Source: Burkholderia sp. D-99 | Lineage (GTDB): Bacteria > Pseudomonadota > Gammaproteobacteria > Burkholderiales > Burkholderiaceae | Assembly: GCF_011605345.1 (NCBI RefSeq) | Contig: NZ_JAAOXM010000010.1 | Coordinates: 215,264-279,263, forward strand | Reading direction: 5' to 3' | DNA length: 64,000 nucleotides | Part shown: piece after piece, positions 7,931 to 16,063 of the stretch | Position numbering within the stretch: the first letter of the stretch is position 1 | Layout: each line of letters begins with the position of its first letter | Program-made: the position numbers and the translations under genes | Notes under the pieces: model-generated | Told to the model about the DNA's origin: nothing | Seen by the model: only the letters and a program-made list of their open reading frames with translations | Databases searched by the model: none

Positions 7931-9550
7931 ATGCTGCCCGCCACCGACCGCTACGACGACCTGCTCACCCGCTTCGCGTGGGACGTTCCGGCGCGCTACA
8001 ACATCGGCGTGGACGTCTGCGACAAATGGGCCGACGGCAGCGGGCGCCTCGCGCTGATCCACGAAACGGCGCAAGGCGACGTGTCCCGCATCACGTTCGA
8101 CGACCTGAGGAATGCCTCTAACCGGCTCGCGAACAGCTTTGTGCGCGCCGGCCTGCGACGCGGCGACCGCATCGGCATCTTTCTCGCGCAGGGCCCCGAA
8201 ACGGCCATCGCGCACCTCGCCGCGTACAAACTCGGCGCAATCGCGGTGCCGCTCTTCACGTTGTTCGGCGTCGATGCGCTCGAATACCGGCTCGCGAACA
8301 GCGAGGCGGCTGCGCTCGTCACCGACGCGGCCGGCTACGCGAAAATCGCATCGCTGCGCGCACAACTGCCGGCACTGCATACCGTCTACTGCATCGGCGA
8401 CGATGCGCCCGACGCACCGGGCGTGCTGCGCTACGACGCGGCGCTCGCCGCCGAAACGCCCGACTTCGTGCCGGCCGATACGGCCGCCGACGATCCGGCG
8501 GTCATCATCTACACGTCCGGCACGACGGGCAAACCGAAAGGCGCGCTGCACGCGCATCGCGTGCTGCTGGGCCACCTGCCGGGCGTCGAGATGTCGCAGC
8601 AGTGCTTCCCGCGCGACGCACGCCTGTTCTGGACCCCTGCCGACTGGGCATGGATCGGCGGCCTGCTGGACGTGCTGCTGCCGTCGTGGCATCACGGCGT
8701 GCCCGTACTCGCCCGCCGCTTCGAGAAATTCGACGGCGACGCCGCGTTCGCGCTGATGGCCCGGCACGGCGTCACCCACGCGTTCCTGCCGCCCACCGCG
8801 CTGAAGCTGATGCGCACCGTCCCGGCACCGAGAGAACGCTACGCGCTGTCGCTGAAATCGGTCGCGAGCGGCGGGGAGTCGCTCGGCACCGAGCTGACGG
8901 CCTGGGGGCGCGACGCGCTCGGCGTGACGATCAACGAGTTCTACGGGCAAACCGAGTGCAACATGGTGCTGTCGTCGTGCGCGGCGCTGTTCGATGCGCA
9001 GCCTGGCGCAATCGGCAAGGCGGTGCCCGGCCATGCGGTCGCGATCGTCGACGCGGACGGCGTGCCGCTGCCGCCGGGTGTCGAAGGGCGCATTGCGGTG
9101 CGGCGCCCCGACCCGGTGATGTTCCTCGAATACTGGCGCAATGCCGACGCGACGCGCGACAAGTTCGCGGGCGACTACCTGCTCACCGGCGACACGGGCA
9201 CGATCGACGCCGACGGCTTCGTGCGCTTCGTCGGCCGTGACGACGACGTGATCACGAGCGCCGGCTACCGGATCGGCCCGGGCCCGATCGAGGACTGCCT
9301 GCTCACGCATCCGGCGGTGCGGATGGCGGCCGTCGTCGGCGTGCCCGACGCGACGCGCACCGAGATCGTCAAGGCGTTCGTCGTGCTGAATCCCGGTCAC
9401 ATCGGCGACGATGCACTCGTGCAGGCGCTGCAGGCGCACGTGCGCACGCGCCTCGCCGCGCACGAGTATCCGCGCGCGATCGCGTTCGTCGACAGCCTGC
9501 CGATGACCGCGACCGGCAAGATCGTGCGCCGCGCGCTGCGCGACGCGTAA
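7931..9550 (+). CDS. AMP-forming acyl-CoA synthetase
   Basis: This 539-residue member of the ANL superfamily joins a carboxylic acid to CoA through an acyl-adenylate. Motifs in order: the P-loop-like IIYTSGTTGKPKGALH near residue 195, EFYGQTE near 338, the TGD motif in YLLTGDTGTIDADGF near 418, the hinge GRDDDVITSAGYRIGP, and the catalytic Lys in MTATGKIVRRAL at the C terminus. The sequence resembles acetyl/medium-chain acyl-CoA synthetases, but the substrate cannot be fixed from it. It is cytoplasmic. It is followed closely by the DUF2288 gene. Confidence 0.9.
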   Translation: MLPATDRYDDLLTRFAWDVPARYNIGVDVCDKWADGSGRLALIHETAQGDVSRITFDDLRNASNRLANSFVRAGLRRGDRIGIFLAQGPETAIAHLAAYKLGAIAVPLFTLFGVDALEYRLANSEAAALVTDAAGYAKIASLRAQLPALHTVYCIGDDAPDAPGVLRYDAALAAETPDFVPADTAADDPAVIIYTSGTTGKPKGALHAHRVLLGHLPGVEMSQQCFPRDARLFWTPADWAWIGGLLDVLLPSWHHGVPVLARRFEKFDGDAAFALMARHGVTHAFLPPTALKLMRTVPAPRERYALSLKSVASGGESLGTELTAWGRDALGVTINEFYGQTECNMVLSSCAALFDAQPGAIGKAVPGHAVAIVDADGVPLPPGVEGRIAVRRPDPVMFLEYWRNADATRDKFAGDYLLTGDTGTIDADGFVRFVGRDDDVITSAGYRIGPGPIEDCLLTHPAVRMAAVVGVPDATRTEIVKAFVVLNPGHIGDDALVQALQAHVRTRLAAHEYPRAIAFVDSLPMTATGKIVRRALRDA

Positions 9551-9626
9551 GCCGGCCGCCACCCGCGCGGCCGGATGGTTTAGATGGTTTATAGTGGCGC
9601 CACCACGCAGTCTTTCCAAGAAAACG

Positions 9627-9950
9627 ATGTCCTCTGATCACCACGCCGCCGCGGGCGCGTCGCACAGCCCGCTCTACGCCAAACTCCTCGGCGAAACCGC
9701 CAAGATCGACTGGTGCGATCTCGAACGCTTCTTCGCGCAGGGCAAGCTGCTGTCCGTTGCGCGCGACCTCGATCTCGTCAGCGTCGCGGAAGCGGTTGCC
9801 GGCGACGACGCCGAGCAGGTCACGCGCTGGCTGTCGGCCGGGCTCGTCGCGCGCATGCCGGCCGAAACCGCTGCCGATTACGCGGCGCGCAACCCGGAGC
9901 TGTGGGCGGTCGTCGTATCGCCGTGGGTCTGCGTGCAGGAACGCGCCTGA
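9627..9950 (+). CDS. DUF2288 family protein
   Basis: This small soluble protein of 107 residues matches my memory of DUF2288, a family of unknown function. Visible features are the conserved-looking segment KIDWCDLERFFAQGKLL and the C-terminal WVVVSPWVCVQE-like region (AVVVSPWVCVQ). There is no signal peptide or membrane helix. The ATG at 9627 is preferred over an upstream GTG because the domain begins shortly after it. Its stop is 10 bases before the MATE exporter gene, so the two are probably cotranscribed. Confidence 0.8.
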   Translation: MSSDHHAAAGASHSPLYAKLLGETAKIDWCDLERFFAQGKLLSVARDLDLVSVAEAVAGDDAEQVTRWLSAGLVARMPAETAADYAARNPELWAVVVSPWVCVQERA

Positions 9951-9960
9951 CGCGTCCGCC

Positions 9961-11331
9961 ATGTCCGAATCCGCGTTACCGCACGGGGCCGGCACGGGCT
10001 CGGCCACCGTCACGCACCGGCGCGTCCTCGCGCTCGCGTTTCCGATCGTCCTCGCGAACCTGACCCAGCCGATCCTCGGCGCGGTCGACACGGCCGTCGC
10101 CGGCCACCTCGACGGCGCGCAGTATCTCGGCGGCGTCGCGCTCGGCGGGCTGTTCTTCAATTTCGTGTTCTGGGGATTCGGTTTCCTGCGGATGGGAACG
10201 ACCGGTCTCGTCGCGCAGGCGCACGGTGCCGGCGACGCCGCCGGAATCCGCCTGAACGTGCTGCGCGCGTTGATCGTCGCGTTCGCGCTCGGCGCCGCGG
10301 TGCTGGCGCTGCAAGTGCCGCTGCTGTCATTTGCGCTGTCCGCGCTCGGCGGCAGCGACGCCGTCCGCGCGACGGCGCTCGCCTATAGCCACGCGCGGAT
10401 CTGGAGCGCACCGTTCGCACTCGCGAACTACGTCGTGCTCGGCTACCTGCTCGGCGTGCAGCGCGTGCGGCTCGCGCTCGTCGCGCAGGTGTTCATCAAT
10501 GCGGTGAACATCGGCGCCGTGCTGCTCTACGTGTACGGCTTCGGCTGGGGCATTGCCGGCATCGGCGCCGCGACGGCCACGGCAGACGCCTGCGGCTTCG
10601 CGCTCGGCGCATGGATGCTGTGGCGGCTACGGCCGCGCGGCCTTGCGCCGATCGCGGTACGCGCACTCGCCGACCGCGTCGCGCTCAAGCGGCTGATCGT
10701 GCTCAATCGCGACATCTTCCTGCGCACGCTGTGCCTGCTCGGCGCATTCGGCTGGTTCGCGCACCTTGGTGCGAAACAGGGCGATGCGACGCTCGCGGCA
10801 AACGCGCTGCTGCTGAATTTCCAGACGTTCATGGCGTACGGCCTCGACGGCTTCGCGCATGCGGCCGAGGCACTCGTCGGCGCGGCGGCCGGCGCGCGCG
10901 ACCGTAGCGCCTTCCGGCAGGCCGTGCGCGTCACGCTGCTCTGGTCGGCGCTCGGCGCGCTGCTGTTCGCGCTCGTGTACTGGGCCGCCGGCGGCTGGAT
11001 CGTCGCGCGCCTGACCGATCAGGCCGAGATCCGCGAAGTTGCGCTGCGCTACCTGCCGTGGGCCGCGCTTTCGCCGATCGTGTCGGTCTGGGGCTTCCTG
11101 CTCGACGGCGTCTTCATCGGCGCCACGCAGACGCAATCGCTGATGCGTGCAATGGTCGCGTCGTTCTCGATCTTCGTCGTGGCCACGCTCGCCGCCGTCG
11201 GCACGTTCGGCAATCACGGCCTCTGGTTCGCGCTGCTGCTGTTCATGGCCGCGCGTGGCGCGACGCTGGCACGCTACCTGCCCGCGCTGTTGCGGCACAT
11301 CGGCACCGACGCGCCTGCAGCCCGCGCCTGA
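9961..11331 (+). CDS. MATE family efflux transporter, DinF/NorM-like
   Basis: The protein has 456 residues and about 12 hydrophobic segments arranged as two similar halves, the layout of the multidrug and toxin extrusion family. It starts HRRVLALAFPIVLANLTQPILGAVDTAVAG, the typical first MATE helix with the conserved Pro and Asp. The length and the FGFLRMGTTGLVAQAHGAGD region fit the DinF branch. It should use a Na+ or H+ gradient to expel cationic compounds, but no substrate can be named. The ATG at 9961 follows the DUF2288 stop by 10 bases. Confidence 0.92.
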   Translation: MSESALPHGAGTGSATVTHRRVLALAFPIVLANLTQPILGAVDTAVAGHLDGAQYLGGVALGGLFFNFVFWGFGFLRMGTTGLVAQAHGAGDAAGIRLNVLRALIVAFALGAAVLALQVPLLSFALSALGGSDAVRATALAYSHARIWSAPFALANYVVLGYLLGVQRVRLALVAQVFINAVNIGAVLLYVYGFGWGIAGIGAATATADACGFALGAWMLWRLRPRGLAPIAVRALADRVALKRLIVLNRDIFLRTLCLLGAFGWFAHLGAKQGDATLAANALLLNFQTFMAYGLDGFAHAAEALVGAAAGARDRSAFRQAVRVTLLWSALGALLFALVYWAAGGWIVARLTDQAEIREVALRYLPWAALSPIVSVWGFLLDGVFIGATQTQSLMRAMVASFSIFVVATLAAVGTFGNHGLWFALLLFMAARGATLARYLPALLRHIGTDAPAARA

Positions 11332-11360
11332 CGGCGCACCAAAGCGGCCGCAAGCGGCCG

Positions 11361-11537
11361 TTACTGCGTGGGTTTAGGCGGCGGCGCGTCGAGCATCGAC
11401 GGCGGCGTCATGTCGGTCGGCACGCCGTGATAGTCGGCCGGATCTTCCGGCGGATGGCCGCGACGGGCCTGATGAGGATCGCTGGTACAACCGGCGAGAA
11501 TGGATGCGGCCAGCACGGCCAGCATGAAACGGATCAT
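11361..11537 (-). CDS. small lipoprotein, 58 aa
   Basis: A short signal peptide MIRFMLAVLAASILAGC ends in a clear lipobox (ILAGC), followed by a 40-residue Pro-rich, hydrophilic tail ending PPPKPTQ. CGGAG lies about 10 bases upstream of the ATG. It is probably an outer-membrane-anchored small lipoprotein. I do not know the function. It converges on the MATE gene, with 29 bases between them. Confidence 0.75.
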   Translation of the reverse strand: MIRFMLAVLAASILAGCTSDPHQARRGHPPEDPADYHGVPTDMTPPSMLDAPPPKPTQ

Positions 11538-11673
11538 CGGGTATGGCTCCGGAAATCGGCGTGCCCATCGCACGCCGGGACCGCGCCGAGTCTAGCGGAA
11601 ATCCTGCTTCGGAGTCGCGCCGCGCATGTCCTACTATGTACGCATGGCGCTGTGCCGTGGAAAGGAGGCTGCC

Positions 11674-11844
11674 ATGTCGTCTGAGGAAATTGCCGGCCTG
11701 ATCGGTCTGTTCATCGGTCTGATGGTGCTCGTCGCCCTGTCGTTCTTCGAGTCGCGCGAATACAAGCGCAGCCATGGCGGCGAAGGGATGATCCATCACT
11801 GGATGGCCGAACACCACCTGCTCGACTGGCGGCGCAAGCATTAA
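11674..11844 (+). CDS. small membrane protein, 56 aa
   Basis: The ATG at 11674 is fixed by a strong AAAGGAGG site 6 bases upstream. The 56-residue product has an acidic start (MSSEEIAG), one transmembrane helix (LIGLFIGLMVLVALSFF) and a basic/His-rich tail ending HHLLDWRRKH. I do not recognise a family. The His residues and paired Trp in the tail may be functional but prove nothing. Confidence 0.75.
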   Translation: MSSEEIAGLIGLFIGLMVLVALSFFESREYKRSHGGEGMIHHWMAEHHLLDWRRKH

Positions 11845-11966
11845 GCGCGCTGCTGCCGTCCGGCCCTCCCCCGGGCCGTTCGCGAACGTACCGTCCCGCG
11901 GCACGCCGGTGATCGTGTATCGCCGAAACTAACGGGGTCCGATTCACACACGTTGGCGAGATGAAC

Positions 11967-12009
11967 AAACGCCGTCGCGCGGCTCATGCCACGCGACGGC
12001 GTTCGCTTG
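11967..12009 (-). terminator. probable terminator of olsB
   Basis: A 12-bp perfect inverted repeat (AACGCCGTCGCG / CGCGACGGCGTT) with a loop of about 12 bases is followed on the minus strand by TGTTC. It lies about 40 bases after the olsB stop. The T-run is short, so termination may be imperfect. Confidence 0.65.
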
Positions 12010-12045
12010 CACGCGCCCGGACGGACGCGACGCGGGTCAGGCGGC

Positions 12046-12852
12046 TCAGCCCAGGAAGTGGCGGGCGTAGCGCGCGTTGATGTCGGACAGGCGGAACAGC
12101 GTCAGGAAATCCGCGCAGTTGAAGTCGGGATCCCAGGCCGGCGCACCGCAGATCTTCGCGCCGAGACGCAGGTAACCCTTGATCAGCGGCGGCGGCGCCA
12201 CGACGGTGCCCGTCTGCAGTTCGTCGACCGGCAGGGCCGTGTGCGGGAACGCGCGATACTCGGGCGCCGTCAGCGAACCTGCGGACAGCGACTGGTACAG
12301 GTTGGCCGCATAGTGGCCGCCGTCGGCCATCGACACGCTCGCGCAGCCGAGCATCGTCTCGTAGCCGTTCTGCATCATGTACGCACCAAGGCCGCCCCAC
12401 AGCGCCATGATGACGGCGCCGCTGCGGTAGTCGCTGTGCACGCACGAGCGGCCGACCTCGACCATCTTGCCGCGCAGGTGCGTGAGGCGCGACAGGTCGA
12501 ATTCGCCTTCGGCGTACAGGCGGCCGACACGCGCCGCCTGGTGAGGCGGCAGCACACGGTACGTGCCGACCACCTTCAGGGTGTCGAGATCGCGAACCAG
12601 CAGGTGGTCGCAGTACGCATCGAACGGATCGACGTCGAGGCCGGAGGGGCCGCTGACCTGCGCGCCCATCTCTTCGGCGAACACGCTGTAACGCAGGCGC
12701 TGGGCTTCGCGCAATTCGTCTTCCGTACGCGCCCACGCGGCGCGCAGGCGATACTCCGACGTGACGGTTTCAGCGGCGCGCGGCAGGTGGCGCCGCGACG
12801 TATCGAGGGGCAGCGAGGCAAAAGGGAGCGTAGGCGTCGGCAGTTCTCGCAT
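12046..12852 (-). CDS. olsB: L-ornithine N-alpha-acyltransferase, OlsB family
   Basis: OlsB moves a 3-hydroxyacyl chain from acyl carrier protein to the alpha-amino group of ornithine, the first step of phosphorus-free ornithine lipids. The 268-residue protein shows the family's GNAT-like core: RLRYSVFAEEMGA near residue 55, LDVDPFDAYCDHLLVRD, VGTYRVL, EVGRSCVH near 135, and a C-terminal LIKGYLRLGAKICG. AGGAAAG lies 6 bases before the ATG. No olsA is adjacent. Ornithine lipids are often raised under phosphate limitation, but I see no convincing Pho box before this gene. Confidence 0.88.
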   Translation of the reverse strand: MRELPTPTLPFASLPLDTSRRHLPRAAETVTSEYRLRAAWARTEDELREAQRLRYSVFAEEMGAQVSGPSGLDVDPFDAYCDHLLVRDLDTLKVVGTYRVLPPHQAARVGRLYAEGEFDLSRLTHLRGKMVEVGRSCVHSDYRSGAVIMALWGGLGAYMMQNGYETMLGCASVSMADGGHYAANLYQSLSAGSLTAPEYRAFPHTALPVDELQTGTVVAPPPLIKGYLRLGAKICGAPAWDPDFNCADFLTLFRLSDINARYARHFLG

Positions 12853-13022
12853 TAGGCTTTCCTGGTCGTAAGGAATAGGACGACATGCCCGCCAATGTAG
12901 TAATCGGCCGTGACCGTTATGTGGCACGACCGTGTCCTTTCAATGACGTGTCGCCGAATTGACTTTAGCAGAAAGCTTGCGAAACCGTATGACGAATGCC
13001 TTCAAAGCCCTTCAGGCGGGCC

Positions 13023-13484
13023 TCACACCAGATCGGGCGTCAATACCGCCCGCAGCACGGCCTGCCGGCTGCCGTCACGCGTGCGGCTCGCGAGCCACAC
13101 GATTCCGCCCTTCTTGACGCTCCAGCTGTCGTCGCCGCCGGCGATCAGTTGGGCGGCGACGCTGCCGAGCGTCGGCTGGTGCCCGACGATCACGACCGTC
13201 GGCGCGATGCCGTCCGGCCAGCCAGCCACTTCCAGCACGTCGTCGACGCTGCCGCCCGGCGCGAGCGTATCGACCGTCCGGTACTGGTCGGTCAACGCCT
13301 CGACAGTCTGCACGGTGCGGGCCGCCGGGCTCGCGAGGATCAGGGTGTTCGTCTCGAGCCGGCCGCGCAGCCACTTGGCCATCGCCTGCGCGTCCTTGCG
13401 GCCCCGGACGGTCAGCTGCCGCGCCAGATCGCTCGTCGCGTAGTCCTCGGCTTCGGCGTGGCGCCACAGGATCAGGTTCATCAT
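13023..13484 (-). CDS. sixA: SixA-type phosphohistidine phosphatase
   Basis: This 153-residue histidine-phosphatase superfamily protein contains the RHG-like motif in LILWRHAEAEDYA, with the nucleophilic His in the first ten residues, and a second catalytic His in VVIVGHQPTLG. SixA of E. coli removes phosphate from HPt domains and from the nitrogen PTS protein NPr. The target here is unknown. AAGGAG lies 6 bases before the first of two adjacent ATGs, so 13484 is used as the start. Confidence 0.85.
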   Translation of the reverse strand: MMNLILWRHAEAEDYATSDLARQLTVRGRKDAQAMAKWLRGRLETNTLILASPAARTVQTVEALTDQYRTVDTLAPGGSVDDVLEVAGWPDGIAPTVVIVGHQPTLGSVAAQLIAGGDDSWSVKKGGIVWLASRTRDGSRQAVLRAVLTPDLV

Positions 13485-13604
13485 GATGTTCTCCTTGCGT
13501 CGGCGAACGGCCCCGCGCCCATGCGTGCGGGCCGGCCGATTACCGTGCGAATTGTCGCAAATTGCGGCCGGCTCGCCGCCGCGGCATTTACCCGCATATG
13601 GGGA

Positions 13605-13634
13605 TTGACCGGAGCAACCATTCGACGATAGAAT
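13605..13634 (+). promoter_or_regulatory. sigma-70 promoter of tRNA-Pro
   Basis: TTGACC and TAGAAT are separated by 18 bases and end 11 bases before the first base of the tRNA. This is close to the sigma-70 consensus and correctly placed. Confidence 0.75.
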
Positions 13635-13645
13635 CTTTGGCTCGT

Positions 13646-13722
13646 CGGAGCGTAGCGCAGCCTGGTAGCGCATCTGATTTGGGATCAGAGGGTCGTAGGT
13701 TCGAATCCTATCGCTCCGACCA
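13646..13722 (+). tRNA. tRNA-Pro(TGG)
   Basis: The 77-base tRNA has acceptor stem CGGAGCG / CGCTCCG, an AGCGCAGCCTGGTAGCGC D arm, anticodon stem CTGAT/ATCAG with loop TTGGG (anticodon TGG), a GTTCGAATC T arm and an encoded CCA. A promoter precedes it and a perfect hairpin terminator follows. Confidence 0.96.
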
Positions 13723-13730
13723 CCGGAATC

Positions 13731-13765
13731 AAGGGGTTACAACACATCGTGTTGTAACCCCTTTT
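13731..13765 (+). terminator. terminator of tRNA-Pro
   Basis: A perfect 15-bp repeat (AAGGGGTTACAACAC / GTGTTGTAACCCCTT) with a 3-base loop is followed by TT. It starts 9 bases after the tRNA. The same hairpin can stop minus-strand transcription from 13821. Confidence 0.88.
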
Positions 13766-13820
13766 CCATTTCGGGCTCGTGAAACGACCCGGTTGGCCGC
13801 CGGCGCATTCGCGCCGCATG

Positions 13821-14372
13821 TCACTCGATCGGCTCGAGATGACGCATCGCGACCGGCAATCGATTGGCCGGTACGCTTTCCGTCGGCCGGCCTTTCCACC
13901 CGGAATATCGATAAACCAGATACTTCCCGTCCGTCTCGCCGCCCTCGTTGGGGATAATCACCCACATCTCCCGACGCCCCGAATACAGCCACCGCGGCAG
14001 TGCCTTTTCCGCGAAATAGATGCGCTCTTCGACATGCGTTGCCGGATTCAGCCGGATTGCGACGCCCTTCAAGTAAGGGGATCCATAGTTCAGTACGAAG
14101 ACGAGGGTCTTGCCGACGCACCTTGACAACGCAATCCTGCCCACAAAATCGGTCTCCGGCATGTCAAGGAACGCGCGCCCGGTTTTGTGCCCCCGCCGCA
14201 CGAACAGCGCATCGCCGTCCAACCCATGCGAGCGGGCCTCGAGCGCGATGCGGCTCCCGTCCGCCAACGGGCAGGAAAGTACCTGACGCAGGCCCCCGGC
14301 ATCATCGATTCCCGGCGTTGCACCGAATGTGGCCGTCGCCATCCATAAAAGACCGACGGCGAGCGCTCTCAT
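13821..14372 (-). CDS. secreted protein of unknown function
   Basis: The product is about 183 residues long, with a signal peptide (MRALAVGLLWMATATFGA). The mature part has two Cys residues (VLSCPL and LSRCVG) that could form a disulfide. Aromatic and charged segments follow, such as RREMWVIIPNEGGETDGKYLVYRYSGW. The ATG at 14372 has AAAGG about 6 bases upstream; in-frame ATGs at 14390 and 14414 are alternatives but would lengthen the region before the hydrophobic core. I do not recognise the family. It is the first of four unknown genes next to tRNA-Pro. Confidence 0.7.
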   Translation of the reverse strand: MRALAVGLLWMATATFGATPGIDDAGGLRQVLSCPLADGSRIALEARSHGLDGDALFVRRGHKTGRAFLDMPETDFVGRIALSRCVGKTLVFVLNYGSPYLKGVAIRLNPATHVEERIYFAEKALPRWLYSGRREMWVIIPNEGGETDGKYLVYRYSGWKGRPTESVPANRLPVAMRHLEPIE

Positions 14373-14563
14373 TCGACCTTTACCGGTCATCACTTCCGTA
14401 GCGAATCGACTCATTGAGTTGCAGCATCGCGGGTTATCCACTTCGGCACGCTCGCACGAATCCCTTCTCTCCAGAAGCACGCGGGCGGATCAACTGGGCC
14501 TATCTCGAACACGTAGCGGTACCATTATCGACGCCCCAACGCCAAACCGGAGTTTCGTCAACC

Positions 14564-14890
14564 ATGCCGACATCCCTGTCGTCCCTGCAACTGCCCGAAG
14601 GCCTCGGCACCATCGGGAATCTGGCTGTCGAGTGCGTCGAGGATGAACGGAAAACATACGAGATGTGGATGCTCGAAACGGACCTTCCTTTCGACGAAGC
14701 CGTGTCGCGATTGTCGACCTTCGTCAAATGCCATTTCACCGGCGACGAGCGAATCTCATCCGTCGACAGCTTCGGCTTCCGCAGCTGGGCGGCCTCCTGG
14801 TCCCGCGACAAACAGGAAATCTCGGCCCAGCTCACCGCCACCGACGACGGCAGCTCGGGTTACCTGCGCAATGCATACGACGCCGAATGA
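14564..14890 (+). CDS. hypothetical soluble protein, 108 aa
   Basis: The protein is acidic with no signal peptide or membrane helix: LPFDEAVSRLSTFVKCHF in the middle, then RSWAASWSRDKQEISAQL. The composition is protein-like (mixed hydrophobic and charged, Trp present) rather than the Arg/Ala-rich pattern of spurious frames. The ATG at 14564 lacks a strong ribosome-binding site. An upstream extension in frame to 14414 exists but looks non-coding. I do not recognise the family. The next gene starts 36 bases after its stop. Confidence 0.6.
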   Translation: MPTSLSSLQLPEGLGTIGNLAVECVEDERKTYEMWMLETDLPFDEAVSRLSTFVKCHFTGDERISSVDSFGFRSWAASWSRDKQEISAQLTATDDGSSGYLRNAYDAE

Positions 14891-14926
14891 AAACACGTGC
14901 CGCCCCCGACACCGTCCGGACCTCGC

Positions 14927-15364
14927 ATGACTGCCCCCTCGACTGATCGTCCGGCAAAACCGGCGATGAATATCGCGACCGTCATCGCAATGATCATCGG
15001 CGCCGCCGTACTCGCTTTCTGCGCCGTGCAGGCCTATCGGACGACGATCTTCGTCTCGCATGCTTCCCGAGCGCCCGGTGTAATCGTCAAGTCGAGCGGA
15101 CACCCGACCATACGCTTCGAAACAGCGCAGGGCGAGCGCATCGAGTTCGTACAGAACGGCGGCATGGACGGTCCGCCCGGAACCGCCGTGCCGGTCTTGT
15201 ACGACACCGCCGAACCCGCGGAAACGGCCCGGGCAGATACGTTCCTTGCGACATGGGGCGATGTGCTGTGGGGATTGCCGGCAGGCCTCGGCTTTCTTGT
15301 CCTGCCGCTGTTTGGCGTGCGGTTCGTGCTCACCGGGCGGTACGGGAACGCGATAAGCCGTTGA
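14927..15364 (+). CDS. DUF3592-like membrane protein
   Basis: The 145-residue product has two transmembrane helices, one near residues 12-34 (IATVIAMIIGAAVLAFCAV) and one near the C terminus (GLGFLVLPLFGVRFVL). Between them is an extracytoplasmic beta-rich domain with ARAPGVIVKSSGHPTIRFETAQG and VPVLYDTAEPAETARADTF. The order helix, PG-V region, VxYxxxxPxxA motif, helix is the layout I associate with DUF3592, whose function is unknown. A GTG at 14897 is an alternative start. Confidence 0.7.
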   Translation: MTAPSTDRPAKPAMNIATVIAMIIGAAVLAFCAVQAYRTTIFVSHASRAPGVIVKSSGHPTIRFETAQGERIEFVQNGGMDGPPGTAVPVLYDTAEPAETARADTFLATWGDVLWGLPAGLGFLVLPLFGVRFVLTGRYGNAISR

Positions 15365-15542
15365 GCGACGACTTGCAGGTCCATGCGATGCCCGGGCATA
15401 CGCGGCGGGCCTGGGCGCTTTCATCATCGGTCACGTTTGCGAAGGACACGAATCGAACGAGGTAGTCCGCCCCACCGCCGCAACCCGCATACGACACTTC
15501 CGGGAACACGCGATAATGCGCGTGGACAACCTGCATCCGCGC

Positions 15543-15977
15543 ATGACAAACAACATTCTCAAGGCCGCCCTCTGCGCGGCGCCGCTCGTGCTGGCAACCA
15601 CCGGCACCGCGTCGGCCAAGGCACTCGACGACGCACTCGACTGCCACTCGACCGGCCACAAGTTCGTCGCGCCGCTGCTCGCCGCCGGCGACATCCAGTC
15701 GGAACCGATGCACGTCGAACCGAACTCGGTCAACGCGTTCCGAACGAGCCACTCACTGACCGCATACGGCTTCGGCGTCTACGTCGTGCTCGGCTATCAA
15801 GCGAACGACCCGATCTTCCGCACGGGCGACGGCACGCCGATCGGCGACTGGGCCTATGGCGTCGTGGTGCGCGGCACGAAAAGCTCGGTGGAGGAAGCCG
15901 TGCGCAAGGCCGGCAGCGACGCGACCGTCAAGCAGGCGTTTCCGTTCCTGACCGCGATCGTCTGCTCGTCGGACTGA
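15543..15977 (+). CDS. secreted protein of unknown function
   Basis: The 144-residue product has a signal peptide that probably ends at TGTASA-KA. The mature part has two Cys residues, one near its start (ALDCHSTGH) and one at the end (AIVCSSD), a spacing that suggests a disulfide closing a small domain. The central segment TAYGFGVYVVLGYQ is beta-strand-like. I do not recognise the family. The gene is 178 bases downstream of the DUF3592-like gene and converges on ppx. Confidence 0.65.
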   Translation: MTNNILKAALCAAPLVLATTGTASAKALDDALDCHSTGHKFVAPLLAAGDIQSEPMHVEPNSVNAFRTSHSLTAYGFGVYVVLGYQANDPIFRTGDGTPIGDWAYGVVVRGTKSSVEEAVRKAGSDATVKQAFPFLTAIVCSSD

Positions 15978-16063
15978 GCGGCCGCGAGGACGATCATGCG
16001 GCAATCCCGAGGGGCAGCAAGCCATCCTGCTGCCCGGCCGCTCCCAGCCCCGCCATCGACGTT

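Noticed and set aside
7853..9619. 588-codon frame opposite the acyl-CoA synthetase gene
   Set aside because: It is Arg/His-rich with no motifs and mirrors a well-supported gene.
13646..13765. tRNA-Pro as an integrated-element attachment site
   Set aside because: No integrase gene and no second copy of the tRNA 3' end is visible downstream, so I do not call an att site.
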